DNA of 45,781 nucleotides, from positions 1 to 45,781 of the forward strand of contig JAEOUE010000102.1 in NCBI GenBank assembly GCA_016839515.1, in the 5' to 3' direction. Origin of the DNA: Candidatus Hodarchaeum mangrovi. Its GTDB lineage: Archaea > Asgardarchaeota > Heimdallarchaeia > Hodarchaeales > Hodarchaeaceae. Shown here piece by piece: positions 15,544 through 23,957 of this stretch; the first letter of the stretch is position 1; every line of letters begins with the position of its first letter. Both the position numbers and the translations under genes were made by a program. The notes beneath the pieces are model-generated. The model was not told the DNA's origin and made no database searches. It saw only the letters and a list, made by a program, of their open reading frames with translations.

Positions 15544-16782
15544 TCAATCTTTCTCAAGCGATTCGAAATCCCATATATTGAGTAAAAATAGCGCGATTAT
15601 GGCAACCAACCCTCCATAGAAAAATGCAAACGATGGTTTGATGTCATACAAGGCTCCAGCAATAATTCCTCCTCCTATACTTGCCAATCCCATAATAGTT
15701 TGTAATAATCCAATTCCTGTTCCTGTATATTTTGAAGGAAGTAAATCTACTGCAAATGCTTTTTGTATCCCATCAGTAGCAGCATTAAAAGCACCATATA
15801 TTCCAAAAATTACAATAAAAATAAATAGATTATTTGATAAAGCCATTCCGACCGTTGTTATTATATAAAGTATAAGTCCAAATCCAAAAATCCTTTTACG
15901 ACCATATTTATCTGAAAAACTTCCAAATGGAATGGAAAGGACGGTATAAGTGATATTAAACACAATAAATAGAAAGATCGGTACTGCTGTTTGCAAAAAT
16001 AATGATGTTGTTTCATCAATACCTAAAATTACAGTCTTAGTATGAATGATAAAGATTAATATTGTGAAATTTGCAAAACCAAAGATTGTTGAGATAAGTA
16101 GGAATTTAAAAAATGGTTTTGGGAGTTTAAATATTGATTCAAGTAGCGTAGAATCTTTTCCTTTGTTTTCTTTCCTTTCTTTTGGCGAATCTGTTAAAAA
16201 TACTATTGGAATGACTGCAAAAAGAGCTATAAAAGCTGAAATTATAATAATTAGCTGTAGGATATTTAAACTGCTATGAAAAGAGTCAAAAAAATCAATT
16301 ACAATCACTAAAGCCAAAAATGACCCCATTATAGCTCCAGCAGTGTCCATCATTCTATGAAATCCAAAAGCTTTTCCCCTAAGTTCATAAGAAACTAAAT
16401 CAGCTAATAATGCGTCTCGGGGTGGACCACGTATTCCTTTCCCTAATCGTTCTATCGGTTTTAATATTAATATTTGTACCCAAGAGGAAGAAATTCCAAT
16501 ACCAAATTTTGCAAAAAATGGGATCCCATATCCTATTGAGATAATGAGTTTACGACGCCCAGTAATATCAGCCCAATAACCAGAGAATACTTTAACTATG
16601 TTTGCAACAGCATCTCCGAATCCTCCAATGAAACCAATGATTAAATTTGATCCACCCAACTCTGCAATAAGAAGAGGTAAAACAGGGGTCATCATTTCTC
16701 CTGAAACATCAGCAAAAAATGATATTAACCCTAATAACAGCATATTTCCCGTAAACCATGCGTTTGACTTATCTTTGTTCAT
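15544..16782 (-). CDS. Major facilitator superfamily transporter
   Basis: A polytopic protein of about 412 residues with roughly 12 hydrophobic segments in two halves. The first cytoplasmic loop carries the MFS motif A variant SGYWADITGRRKL. The second half has a related loop GSFSDKYGRKRIFG. These are standard for MFS antiporters or drug/metabolite transporters. The start is ATG at 16782, directly after a TTG codon. No neighbour indicates the substrate; prs lies divergently upstream. Substrate cannot be predicted. Confidence 0.88.
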   Translation of the reverse strand: MNKDKSNAWFTGNMLLLGLISFFADVSGEMMTPVLPLLIAELGGSNLIIGFIGGFGDAVANIVKVFSGYWADITGRRKLIISIGYGIPFFAKFGIGISSSWVQILILKPIERLGKGIRGPPRDALLADLVSYELRGKAFGFHRMMDTAGAIMGSFLALVIVIDFFDSFHSSLNILQLIIIISAFIALFAVIPIVFLTDSPKERKENKGKDSTLLESIFKLPKPFFKFLLISTIFGFANFTILIFIIHTKTVILGIDETTSLFLQTAVPIFLFIVFNITYTVLSIPFGSFSDKYGRKRIFGFGLILYIITTVGMALSNNLFIFIVIFGIYGAFNAATDGIQKAFAVDLLPSKYTGTGIGLLQTIMGLASIGGGIIAGALYDIKPSFAFFYGGLVAIIALFLLNIWDFESLEKD

Positions 16783-16926
16783 CAATGTATCAGTCCCTGT
16801 TTTAATCTGAAAATCTAAAAGAAAAAAATGATATTTTAAAATTCCTCAATTAGATTAAAAAGAAAAACAAATTTTTTTATTTACTAATTTTCTGCTAAGA
16901 AACATCTTATTATTTGAGGAAAAATT

Positions 16927-17874
16927 ATGGGACTTATTATTTTTGGCCATCCTGATTTTGCTAGATTACTAGCTGATAGAATCCCCAACGCTACCTTTAT
17001 AGCCATTGAAGAACGTATTTTTCCTGATGGGGAAATATGTCCTAGATTGGTATTTTCAAATGAGAACCAAATTAGTGAATCACACGTGGTGGTGGTTGTA
17101 CAACTGGAAGCTGATCAAAATAAGAATGATTATTTAATTTCTCTTTTATGGACGATTTATAACATAAAACAGTATAATCCAGCTCGAATATCTTGTATTT
17201 TTCCATATCATATTTATTCAAGACAAGATCGTGAAACACGAAGAGGAGACCCTATTTCTATACAATATCTAGCTGAAATGTTAGAAAGTGCGGGACTAGA
17301 TGATTTCTTAACTATAAATTCTCATATATTTGGAAAAAGTGATATTCAAAAGATATTTACTCATTCTAAAGCTTATGATATCTCTGCAATTCCCATTTTA
17401 ATTAAGGGTCTACAAAATCACTTATCTCTAAAAGGTGAGGAGTTAATTTGTTTATCACCAGATGTTGGAGCAATTTCCTTAGCCTATGCAGCTGCAACAG
17501 CAATTAGATCGCCTTTCCATGGAGCGATTCACAAAGAAAGGGATCCAAATACTGGAGAAGTGACTCAAACAATCTCAAAATTAAATCTAGAAATAAAAGG
17601 AAAGAATATAGTTGTTGTTGATGATCTTGTAAGTTCAGGAGGTACAATGATTGGTGCAGCTAAACTTTTAAAACAACAGGGAGCAAAACAAGTGTTTTTT
17701 GCATATGTTCATGCTGTTCATTCACCATCCAATTTTCAAAAGTTGTTAGCGGTTAATTCTGGAGGCATATTTAGTACAGATACTATCCGATGTAACATGG
17801 AAGGTTTGACTACTATTAGCATTATTCCTTTACTTGCTGAATGGATTCAAAAATTACATTCTTGGATGAATTAA
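16927..17874 (+). CDS. prs: Ribose-phosphate pyrophosphokinase (PRPP synthetase)
   Basis: Makes PRPP from ribose 5-phosphate and ATP for nucleotide and cofactor synthesis. The N-terminus includes ERIFPDGEICPRL. The catalytic flap region is YSRQDRETRRGDPIS, and the PRPP-binding loop is VVVDDLVSSGGTM, all hallmarks of Prs. Length (315 residues) is normal. The ATG follows a ribosome-binding site TTGAGGAAA. It is divergent from the MFS gene and converges on the small RHH gene downstream. Confidence 0.94.
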   Translation: MGLIIFGHPDFARLLADRIPNATFIAIEERIFPDGEICPRLVFSNENQISESHVVVVVQLEADQNKNDYLISLLWTIYNIKQYNPARISCIFPYHIYSRQDRETRRGDPISIQYLAEMLESAGLDDFLTINSHIFGKSDIQKIFTHSKAYDISAIPILIKGLQNHLSLKGEELICLSPDVGAISLAYAAATAIRSPFHGAIHKERDPNTGEVTQTISKLNLEIKGKNIVVVDDLVSSGGTMIGAAKLLKQQGAKQVFFAYVHAVHSPSNFQKLLAVNSGGIFSTDTIRCNMEGLTTISIIPLLAEWIQKLHSWMN

Positions 17875-17910
17875 GCCATTTAGAATATATTATTTAAAAT
17901 AAGAGGGATT

Positions 17911-18057
17911 TTAACCACGATGTTTGTCTATCAGTTCACGAATGGCAGCTCTGACTAATTCTGATCGGTTGGGGTATTTTCCATTACGAACTAATTCTGC
18001 CATTGCGTCAATGTCTTTTTCATCAACATACATGGTTACTGTTCGCAAGATTCTCAC
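17911..18057 (-). CDS. Small ribbon-helix-helix (CopG/Arc-type) DNA-binding protein
   Basis: A 48-residue protein beginning at a GTG. Residues 6-11 (TVTMYV) form the expected beta strand, followed by helix DEKDIDAMAELVRN, the turn GKYPNRSE, and helix LVRAAIRELIDKH. This matches the ribbon-helix-helix fold, including the conserved GKYPNRSE[LA] turn. RHH proteins bind DNA as dimers through the strand. An internal ATG at 18033 would remove the strand's N-terminal part and is less likely. An inverted repeat lies between this gene and the divergent MtaB-like gene, consistent with autoregulation. Fold assignment is strong; target is inference. Confidence 0.85.
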   Translation of the reverse strand: MRILRTVTMYVDEKDIDAMAELVRNGKYPNRSELVRAAIRELIDKHRG

Positions 18058-18087
18058 GGATGACTGAAGGATTGGCAGGTTTTCCAA

Positions 18088-18113
18088 GTAATCAGATCTT
18101 AAAAAAAGATTAC
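18088..18113. promoter_or_regulatory. Inverted repeat, possible RHH operator
   Basis: GTAATC and GATTAC form perfect 6-base arms separated by 14 bases in the short region between the divergent RHH and MtaB-like genes. The position suits an operator controlling both. RHH proteins commonly bind such short repeats. In an AT-rich genome a 6-base repeat may be chance. Confidence 0.4.
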
Positions 18114-18143
18114 GTAGTTGTACCAGTTGTGGCTTCTAAAATT

Positions 18144-19454
18144 ATGAAAGACCCCAAAATGACAAATCATGTAATTCATGTCTTAAATTTCGGATGTAGT
18201 GCTAATCAAGCAATAGCAGAGGGATTAATAGGCACTTTAAAACAACATCAATATCAAATTACAGAATCCTTTGAAGAAGCAAACACAGTTATAGTAAATA
18301 CTTGTGTAGTCAAACAAAATACTGAGCATCGAATGAAAAGTTTACTTTTAAATTTAGCATTTGAAAAAGAGGTAATAATTACTGGGTGTCTACCCGTTGT
18401 CATGCGGGATTGGATCACAGAAAATATCCCAAATGCTAAAGTGCTATTTCCTGAAGTAGCCAAAGACATCATATTGCTCTTGAATAATAATTATGTCCCC
18501 GAAGTTAAATATACCGATTCAGACGTCTGGTCACAACTTTATTTAAAAGGACGAAGTCAATATAATCCAGTGATTACCATAATTGAAATATCTCGCGGTT
18601 GTTTAGGAAAATGTTCCTTCTGTATAGTTCAAAAAGCTAAAGGAAGTCTTCGTTCTCGTGCTAAAGAAAATGTTCTAACAGAGATAAAGCAAGCATTATT
18701 TTCAGGTTCGCGTGAAATCTGGTTAACTTCACAAGATACTGGGACATATGGGATAGATCTAAAACCCCAAGTTAATTTAACTGATTTAATAGAATCAATT
18801 AATCACTTCAAACAGGAATTCTTTGTTAGAATAGGCATGATGACTCCTTATATGGTACAAAACTTCCTTCAACCACTAATACAGAATTTTCAGTCTCCTA
18901 ACATTTTTAAATTCCTTCACCTTCCTATCCAATCAGGATCAAATAAAATACTTCGTTCCATGCAAAGAAAAGAAGATATGAAGTATTTTATCGACCTAAT
19001 AGCAAAATTGAAGAAAAATATTCCAGATTTAGTATTAGCAACTGATATCATTGTCGGATTCCCAGGGGAAACCGAACAGGATTATCAAAACACAGTTGAC
19101 TTATTACACAAAATCCAATTTGAAATTGTCAATATTTCAAAGTACACTGATCGTCCTGGAACTGAAGCTAGTGGATTACCAGAAAAGGTCCCAACTCATA
19201 TTAAGTCACAACGAAGTCGAGAGTTATCAAAGATTTGTAGAAATATTACGCAAAAAAAGCTTGAACAATGGATCGATTGGGAGGGGAAAGTGATAATAGA
19301 TGAATATGGTACAAAGAAAGGACAATTCTTAGGTCGAAACACTTCTTATTTACCAATTCTTTTTAATAATCCCAATTTAAGTCTCGGGGTGATAGTTAGA
19401 GCTAAAATAATTGAAACTAAAACCATATATTTAATAGGAGAAGTAAAGGAATGA
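18144..19454 (+). CDS. tRNA methylthiotransferase, MtaB/CDKAL1-like (radical SAM)
   Basis: Probably adds a methylthio group to t6A37 in tRNAs reading ANN codons. The N-terminal methylthiotransferase domain supplies three cluster Cys: LNFGCSANQAIAE, VNTCVVKQNTEHR and ITGCLPVV. The radical SAM motif C-x3-C-x2-C is SRGCLGKCSFCIVQKAKG. Downstream are LHLPIQSGSNKILRSM and TDIIVGFPGETEQD, also characteristic. A TRAM-like RNA-binding segment ends the protein. Starts at ATG 18144 and ATG 18159 are both possible. The archaeal/eukaryotic e-MtaB group fits better than bacterial MiaB, but this distinction is from memory of the family. Confidence 0.9.
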   Translation: MKDPKMTNHVIHVLNFGCSANQAIAEGLIGTLKQHQYQITESFEEANTVIVNTCVVKQNTEHRMKSLLLNLAFEKEVIITGCLPVVMRDWITENIPNAKVLFPEVAKDIILLLNNNYVPEVKYTDSDVWSQLYLKGRSQYNPVITIIEISRGCLGKCSFCIVQKAKGSLRSRAKENVLTEIKQALFSGSREIWLTSQDTGTYGIDLKPQVNLTDLIESINHFKQEFFVRIGMMTPYMVQNFLQPLIQNFQSPNIFKFLHLPIQSGSNKILRSMQRKEDMKYFIDLIAKLKKNIPDLVLATDIIVGFPGETEQDYQNTVDLLHKIQFEIVNISKYTDRPGTEASGLPEKVPTHIKSQRSRELSKICRNITQKKLEQWIDWEGKVIIDEYGTKKGQFLGRNTSYLPILFNNPNLSLGVIVRAKIIETKTIYLIGEVKE

Positions 19455-19550
19455 TAAATGGAATTTTCTTTCCCCCTATAACTTGATCTTCTATTATTAA
19501 GTATAAAAAGAGACTATCGTGTGTATTATGGTATTTTTAATATATAAGAA

Positions 19551-20570
19551 TTATTCTTGTCCTTTTGAGGATAAATAAAGAATTGAGTATGCTTTTTCTG
19601 GATTACTATTCAGAAATTCTATAATTGATAGTTTAAATTGATTCAATATAGATTGTCCTAGTAGATGAAAGGTAACATCATGTAATAGGTTATAATCATC
19701 TTTGTTAATTCTAAGAGAAATTTCCTTTTTATCATAATTTATAGATACATAGGTAAGCTCTACCTTTCGGATCATTTTTTTCAGAATACTCCACAGATAA
19801 GTAATTCCTAATCCTAGATCAGGTTTTCCAATAAGAACTCTTGGGTATAGTTTTATGACATCTTTCTCAGAGTCCCATCCAACTAATTCACTTCTTTCGG
19901 TCAGAAATGAGGCATAATCTTTAATTTTTTCTTTAAAATGTTTTAATGTAGGACAAAACTGAATTATTTCTGAAAAATTAAGAAAAAAAGGTCTTTGGGA
20001 ATAACCATCATTTTCTTCCTCAATTGATAAAGAATGCTGTGTAATGATGGTTCCTTGGAAAGCGAAAAATGGATCTTGATAAAAACTCCATAAAAATAAG
20101 GGTTTCGTATTTTGTCTTGCCCCCTGAATGACAGAACGAAGAAAAATAGATTCAAGGATAATTAATAATAGCATAAATCCCGTAAATATGATTGTAATAA
20201 CGTCATCTTCTTTCAATTCAATGAAAGGACTAAGAGCTACAAATGTTATGACTATTAAAAGACCAAAATTAGGAATTAATTGATTTAGATAGTTTTTACT
20301 TCGTGTTCGAAGAATTATGACAATTAAAATTCCAATAAATGGAATGTAGCTGATCCAACTCAGAAAAACAACAACTATCACAAATGATGTAATCAAATTT
20401 CTTAATGGTGACTCATAGATCTGAAATATTGGTGTTATAACAACCGTTAATCCCATTGCTAATAACAACCATATAGAAGTAGCAAAGATAGCTTGCTTTT
20501 TTTGTCTTGATCGAAATTCTGCAATTCTGGTATGGATTTTATTACTATTCGACATCAACATCTTATTCAT
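19551..20570 (-). CDS. Membrane protein of unknown function
   Basis: A 339-residue protein. After a basic N-terminus (RIAEFRSRQKKQ), four or five hydrophobic helices occupy about residues 28-150. The remaining 190 residues are soluble and probably cytoplasmic, with no motif I recognise. ATG at 20570 is preceded by GAGGCGAT, a good ribosome-binding site, 10 bases after the stop of the upstream HTH gene. The two form an operon. The pairing suggests a membrane-associated sensor or a target regulated by the HTH protein, which is inference. Confidence 0.75.
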   Translation of the reverse strand: MNKMLMSNSNKIHTRIAEFRSRQKKQAIFATSIWLLLAMGLTVVITPIFQIYESPLRNLITSFVIVVVFLSWISYIPFIGILIVIILRTRSKNYLNQLIPNFGLLIVITFVALSPFIELKEDDVITIIFTGFMLLLIILESIFLRSVIQGARQNTKPLFLWSFYQDPFFAFQGTIITQHSLSIEEENDGYSQRPFFLNFSEIIQFCPTLKHFKEKIKDYASFLTERSELVGWDSEKDVIKLYPRVLIGKPDLGLGITYLWSILKKMIRKVELTYVSINYDKKEISLRINKDDYNLLHDVTFHLLGQSILNQFKLSIIEFLNSNPEKAYSILYLSSKGQE

Positions 20571-20580
20571 TAAAATCGCC

Positions 20581-21222
20581 TCATATTTGTTTTATTTCTA
20601 CGATATTATATCTCTCTAATTTTTTAAGAAAGGGGAGAAGAGTTTTTATGGTTATTATATCATAAATCCCCGCGTTGTTGCATATGTCTGTGAAAGACTG
20701 AAACTCCATTGTAGGATAAGGGAGATATTTCATAAAATTACTTTCAATATTAGAAAGTACAATATTTCTTCGAATGATACGTTTTGCTTTTGTTTTTTGC
20801 TGTACAATCAATTTTTTAATAGTACCATCATTTTTAAAAAGGTATTCTACTCGTGGGGAGAGATTAGGTTTTTCACGAATTAATACGTTTTGAAATTTTG
20901 GTTTTTGAATCATTTTATCAAGTTTTTTAGCCATCAATGAGAATTCAAGATTAATTGTTAAATCATCAATTTGAGTTTTGTAATATGATGGCTTTCCTGG
21001 CTTATTGAATATTTGATCTTTGTTAATAAAATGAAATTTGGTTAATAATTCTAAATACTTGCTTACAGTAGTAATATGTATGTCTAGGATTTTAGAAACA
21101 TCAGCTGCACAAGGAAATATATTTTTTTGGTTTTGTTGATAGATTATTAGTAAAATCTTCAAGCAATAGTCATTTGCAAACATTTCTTGGAACTCTTGAT
21201 AGTTAGGTCTCCATGTAAGCAA
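20581..21222 (-). CDS. Winged-helix (HTH) transcriptional regulator
   Basis: A 213-residue protein with an N-terminal winged-helix domain. The helix-turn-helix lies in DVSKILDIHITTVSKYLELLTKFHFI, and the wing is NKPGKPSYYKT. The C-terminal half is basic in the middle (QQKTKAKRIIRRN) and not recognised. The start is TTG, with GGTG upstream; an ATG 13 codons inside is an alternative. It is the first gene of an operon with a membrane protein, and so probably regulates it. Confidence 0.72.
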   Translation of the reverse strand: MLTWRPNYQEFQEMFANDYCLKILLIIYQQNQKNIFPCAADVSKILDIHITTVSKYLELLTKFHFINKDQIFNKPGKPSYYKTQIDDLTINLEFSLMAKKLDKMIQKPKFQNVLIREKPNLSPRVEYLFKNDGTIKKLIVQQKTKAKRIIRRNIVLSNIESNFMKYLPYPTMEFQSFTDICNNAGIYDIITIKTLLPFLKKLERYNIVEIKQI

Positions 21223-21503
21223 AATTTACACCATTTAATATTTATCTATTTCAGATAGACTAATATCAAATATGATTTAAAAAGCTAATTATTAAGGAAG
21301 TAAACACTAAAATCCAAATTTTCCTCTTAAAAATTTTGTATGGAAGAATAAACAACTTTCTCATATTTTTCGGGTTTTAAGAGTCAAAAAATGTTTTGAA
21401 TCATCCATTATTCTAGGATATTTTAGTTTCACTAGTTTCAAAGGCTTAACTCAGGAAGAATGATGTATTCAAAGTTTATTCATTCCTTGAAAGTTTAAAA
21501 AAA

Positions 21504-21663
21504 TGCGGGGGATGGGATTTGAACCCACGCACACCTATGTGACTGGATATCTAATCAAAAGTTGATCTTAAGTCCAGCGCCTTTGGTCAGCGCATGAAGA
21601 CAAGAAACTCGTCATCTAGCCCTAGATGCATTTTAACTTTTGACCTGGCTCGGCTACCCCCGC
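21504..21663 (-). tRNA. tRNA-Leu (TAA) with D-loop and anticodon introns
   Basis: The acceptor stem GCGGGGG/CCCCCGC has discriminator A, with a long class II variable arm and T arm GTGGG-TTCAAAT-CCCAT. Intron 1 (21583-21639, 57 nt) lies in the D-loop; its BHB central helix is GGTC/GACC with AAA bulges on both sides, and it contains its own hairpin CATCTAG/CTAGATG. Intron 2 (21549-21566, 18 nt) is at 37/38 with an inner helix TCAA/TTGA and one T-T mismatch in the central helix. The spliced tRNA is 85 nt with anticodon TAA in loop CTTAAGA. Confidence 0.92.
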
Positions 21664-21846
21664 ATAAAAGGGGTAAGACCATGTAAATGCCATTTTTTCT
21701 CAACGAGAATATTTTAATGATCTCGATGGAACAACTCACCTTTCAGAAAGTTATCCTTATTTATTTTTTTCAAATGTTTTGGCTTAAATCCTGACAGTGA
21801 AGATTCTTTAACTCACCCAAACTAGCGAAATTAGAGATGAAAAAGC

Positions 21847-22605
21847 GTGAACACAAAGATACCAGAAGTACCAATTGAATATGAGGATTTTCCAGCTATC
21901 ATCTTAATTGAGCCTAGTAAACCTCAAAATTTGGGGAGTATTGCTCGTGTCATGATGAATTTTGGTTACTCTAGATTAATCCTCTTAAACCCTCAAGTGG
22001 ATTTATCTGATTCCGAGATTTCCATTGTATCTCGAAAAGCTCATTTAGTTCTAAATCAAGCAATATTAAAGTATCAATTTACAGAGATCAGAGAAGAATT
22101 TGATTATCTTGTTGGAACAACTGCTCGAATAGGTCATGATTATAATTTGTCTCGTGTATCGTTAGATTTAGATAAACTCAAAAAATCTGATCTACCCCAG
22201 GGCAACTTTGGTCTCATCTTCGGGAGGGAACAATTTGGTTTAAAAAATGAAGAAATAAGCCAATGTGATTTACTGATAACTATTCCTACTGAAACTACTT
22301 ATTCAGTAATGAATTTATCCCATGCAGTAGCCATAGTTTTGTATATTGTTAGGGAACTGCTTATTGAACGAGGGGAGACCAACGAAGTGAAAAAATATTA
22401 TCATCGTGCCTCAACTTATGATGAACGACGTCATTTAGTCAATTATTTTGAAAATTTACTCTCGACTGTACAATATCATCCCGAAAAACATCGAATGGCG
22501 ATTCAAGCGTTTGAAAATATCCTTTCACGGGGTTATGTAACAGGTCGAGAAGTAACTACATTAATGGGTGTTTTTAAATGGATTAATCTTAATTTAAAAT
22601 CTTAA
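21847..22605 (+). CDS. TrmJ-type tRNA/rRNA 2'-O-methyltransferase (SpoU family)
   Basis: A SPOUT methyltransferase of the TrmH/SpoU family. Motif 1 is PQNLGSIARVM, motif 2 is FGLIFGREQFGL, and motif 3 is YSVMNLSHAVAIVLY. These and the length (252 residues) fit TrmJ, which methylates the 2'-hydroxyl of nucleotide 32 in tRNA. The start is GTG at 21847; an ATG 10 bases upstream is in another frame. It lies between two intron-containing tRNA genes of opposite orientation. Target position is inferred from the family. Confidence 0.9.
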   Translation: MNTKIPEVPIEYEDFPAIILIEPSKPQNLGSIARVMMNFGYSRLILLNPQVDLSDSEISIVSRKAHLVLNQAILKYQFTEIREEFDYLVGTTARIGHDYNLSRVSLDLDKLKKSDLPQGNFGLIFGREQFGLKNEEISQCDLLITIPTETTYSVMNLSHAVAIVLYIVRELLIERGETNEVKKYYHRASTYDERRHLVNYFENLLSTVQYHPEKHRMAIQAFENILSRGYVTGREVTTLMGVFKWINLNLKS

Positions 22606-22684
22606 AATTTAAGAATCTGAAGTAATAAATATTAAGAAATTTAGTGTCATAATTCAGAGAGATATTTTGAGATAAGTAATGATA

Positions 22685-22789
22685 TGCGCCGACCGGGACT
22701 TTCATGATATTTCTCTAAAGAAATACGCATTTTGAACCCAGGTCACCTGTGTGGCAGACAGGAGTCTTACCAGACTGGACTATCGGCGC
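22685..22789 (-). tRNA. tRNA-Gly (GCC) with T-loop intron
   Basis: The acceptor stem GCGCCGA/TCGGCGC has discriminator A. The anticodon stem CCTGT/ACAGG with loop CTGCCAC gives anticodon GCC with no intron there. The only intron (22699-22730, 32 nt) is in the T-loop between 59 and 60: outer helix CTGGG/CCCGG, central TTCA/TGAA, bulges AAA and AGT, and an inner hairpin ATTTCT/AGAAAT with one bulged C lower in the stem. Spliced length is 73 nt, with T loop TTCAAAT restored. Confidence 0.92.
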
Positions 22790-22864
22790 TTCAAAGTCGT
22801 ATTACCATTGTTTTCTCATTATTGATTAAACTAATATCTATATCTTTGATTTCGATCTGTTTTT

Positions 22865-23878
22865 TTAAATTTCGTGGTAGAGCGATTTAGAAAAGCTATC
22901 CCATCCTTTTCTAGGAATTGAAGTTAATTCTCCTAGGTAATTTGTAAACACCCCTTCAGTGTTAATAATTTGTCCGATTTTTTTCACGAAGATATTATTT
23001 TTTGATAATCGTTTTATTAATTCTTCTTCTTTTGGGATTGGTACAGTAAATACTAATTCAAATTCCTCCCCCCCAAACATGGTTAAATGTAGCTTTTGTT
23101 CTTTCGATTTTATCTGAGTGTCTAATAATGGATCTATTGGTACTTCTTCAATGAGAATCCCTTTTTGTGATAACTGAGCTAACCAATGTAAAGATATTGC
23201 CAATCCATCTGAGCTATCAATACAAGAACTAGCTAAGGAATACTTACTAAGCAATTGTCCTGTTTTTATCTGTGCTTCTGGTTCATAAAGCGCTTTTAGT
23301 GCCAATATCCCAATTTCTTCAGTGATTTTTATTTGATTCTTGTAATTATTCGTTTTTAATAATTGTGATAGTCCTATTGAGGTCAATCCGAATGAATTGG
23401 TTACATAAAGTAAATCTCCTACTTGTGCTCCATTACGAGGAATTGGTGTACCTTTTCTGATTGTACCTAGGCCTATCCCTGTAAACACTGCTTCTTCTGC
23501 TGCCCCTAAATCCCCCCCTAAATATTTTGTTCTATATCTTTGAGTTGCTTTTTTTATCCCTTTGGCTATTTCCTCTAGTTCAAACGTTGTTATTAACTCA
23601 TCAGTTACTAGTGATGATAAAAAAAAATCAGGGGTCGCTCCTTTTGCAGCTAAATCCGAAAAAGTTAAGGTAACGAGTTTCGCTCCAATTTGAAAATAAG
23701 TTTGTCTCGGAAGGAAATCTGAATAACGAGACATTGTATCGACATTAATCATTCTATATGGGGGTCGTGAAGTATATAGAAAAGCATCTTCATTCTTTTC
23801 ACTATCTTTTACTGATTCTAAATATGGTTGTAGCAGTTTTATTATATTTTTCTCACCAATTTGATTAAGACTTCCCAT
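22865..23878 (-). CDS. thiL: Thiamine-monophosphate kinase
   Basis: ThiL phosphorylates thiamine monophosphate to the active cofactor thiamine pyrophosphate. Family features in order are an N-terminal GEKNIIKLL, INVDTMS (Asp ligand), SDLAAKGATP, a Gly-rich KYLGGDLGAAEEA, CIDSSDGLAISL and FGGEEFELVFTVP near the C-terminus. Length (337 residues) is normal for the AIRS/ThiL fold. No other thiamine gene is in the window; it is divergent from the presenilin-like gene. Confidence 0.93.
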   Translation of the reverse strand: MGSLNQIGEKNIIKLLQPYLESVKDSEKNEDAFLYTSRPPYRMINVDTMSRYSDFLPRQTYFQIGAKLVTLTFSDLAAKGATPDFFLSSLVTDELITTFELEEIAKGIKKATQRYRTKYLGGDLGAAEEAVFTGIGLGTIRKGTPIPRNGAQVGDLLYVTNSFGLTSIGLSQLLKTNNYKNQIKITEEIGILALKALYEPEAQIKTGQLLSKYSLASSCIDSSDGLAISLHWLAQLSQKGILIEEVPIDPLLDTQIKSKEQKLHLTMFGGEEFELVFTVPIPKEEELIKRLSKNNIFVKKIGQIINTEGVFTNYLGELTSIPRKGWDSFSKSLYHEI

Positions 23879-23957
23879 ATTTTATCTCCACAATATATTG
23901 TTATCGTTCCAGTATTTTTATTTTCACCTTTCCTTTTTAGGTTAAATTGATTATAAG

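Noticed and set aside
15638..16279. Two frames antisense to the MFS transporter
   Set aside because: Shadow frames over a clear transporter gene.
18003..18143. N-terminal extension of the MtaB-like protein
   Set aside because: This stretch is antisense to the RHH gene and does not resemble the methylthiotransferase N-terminus, which starts just before LNFGCSANQ.
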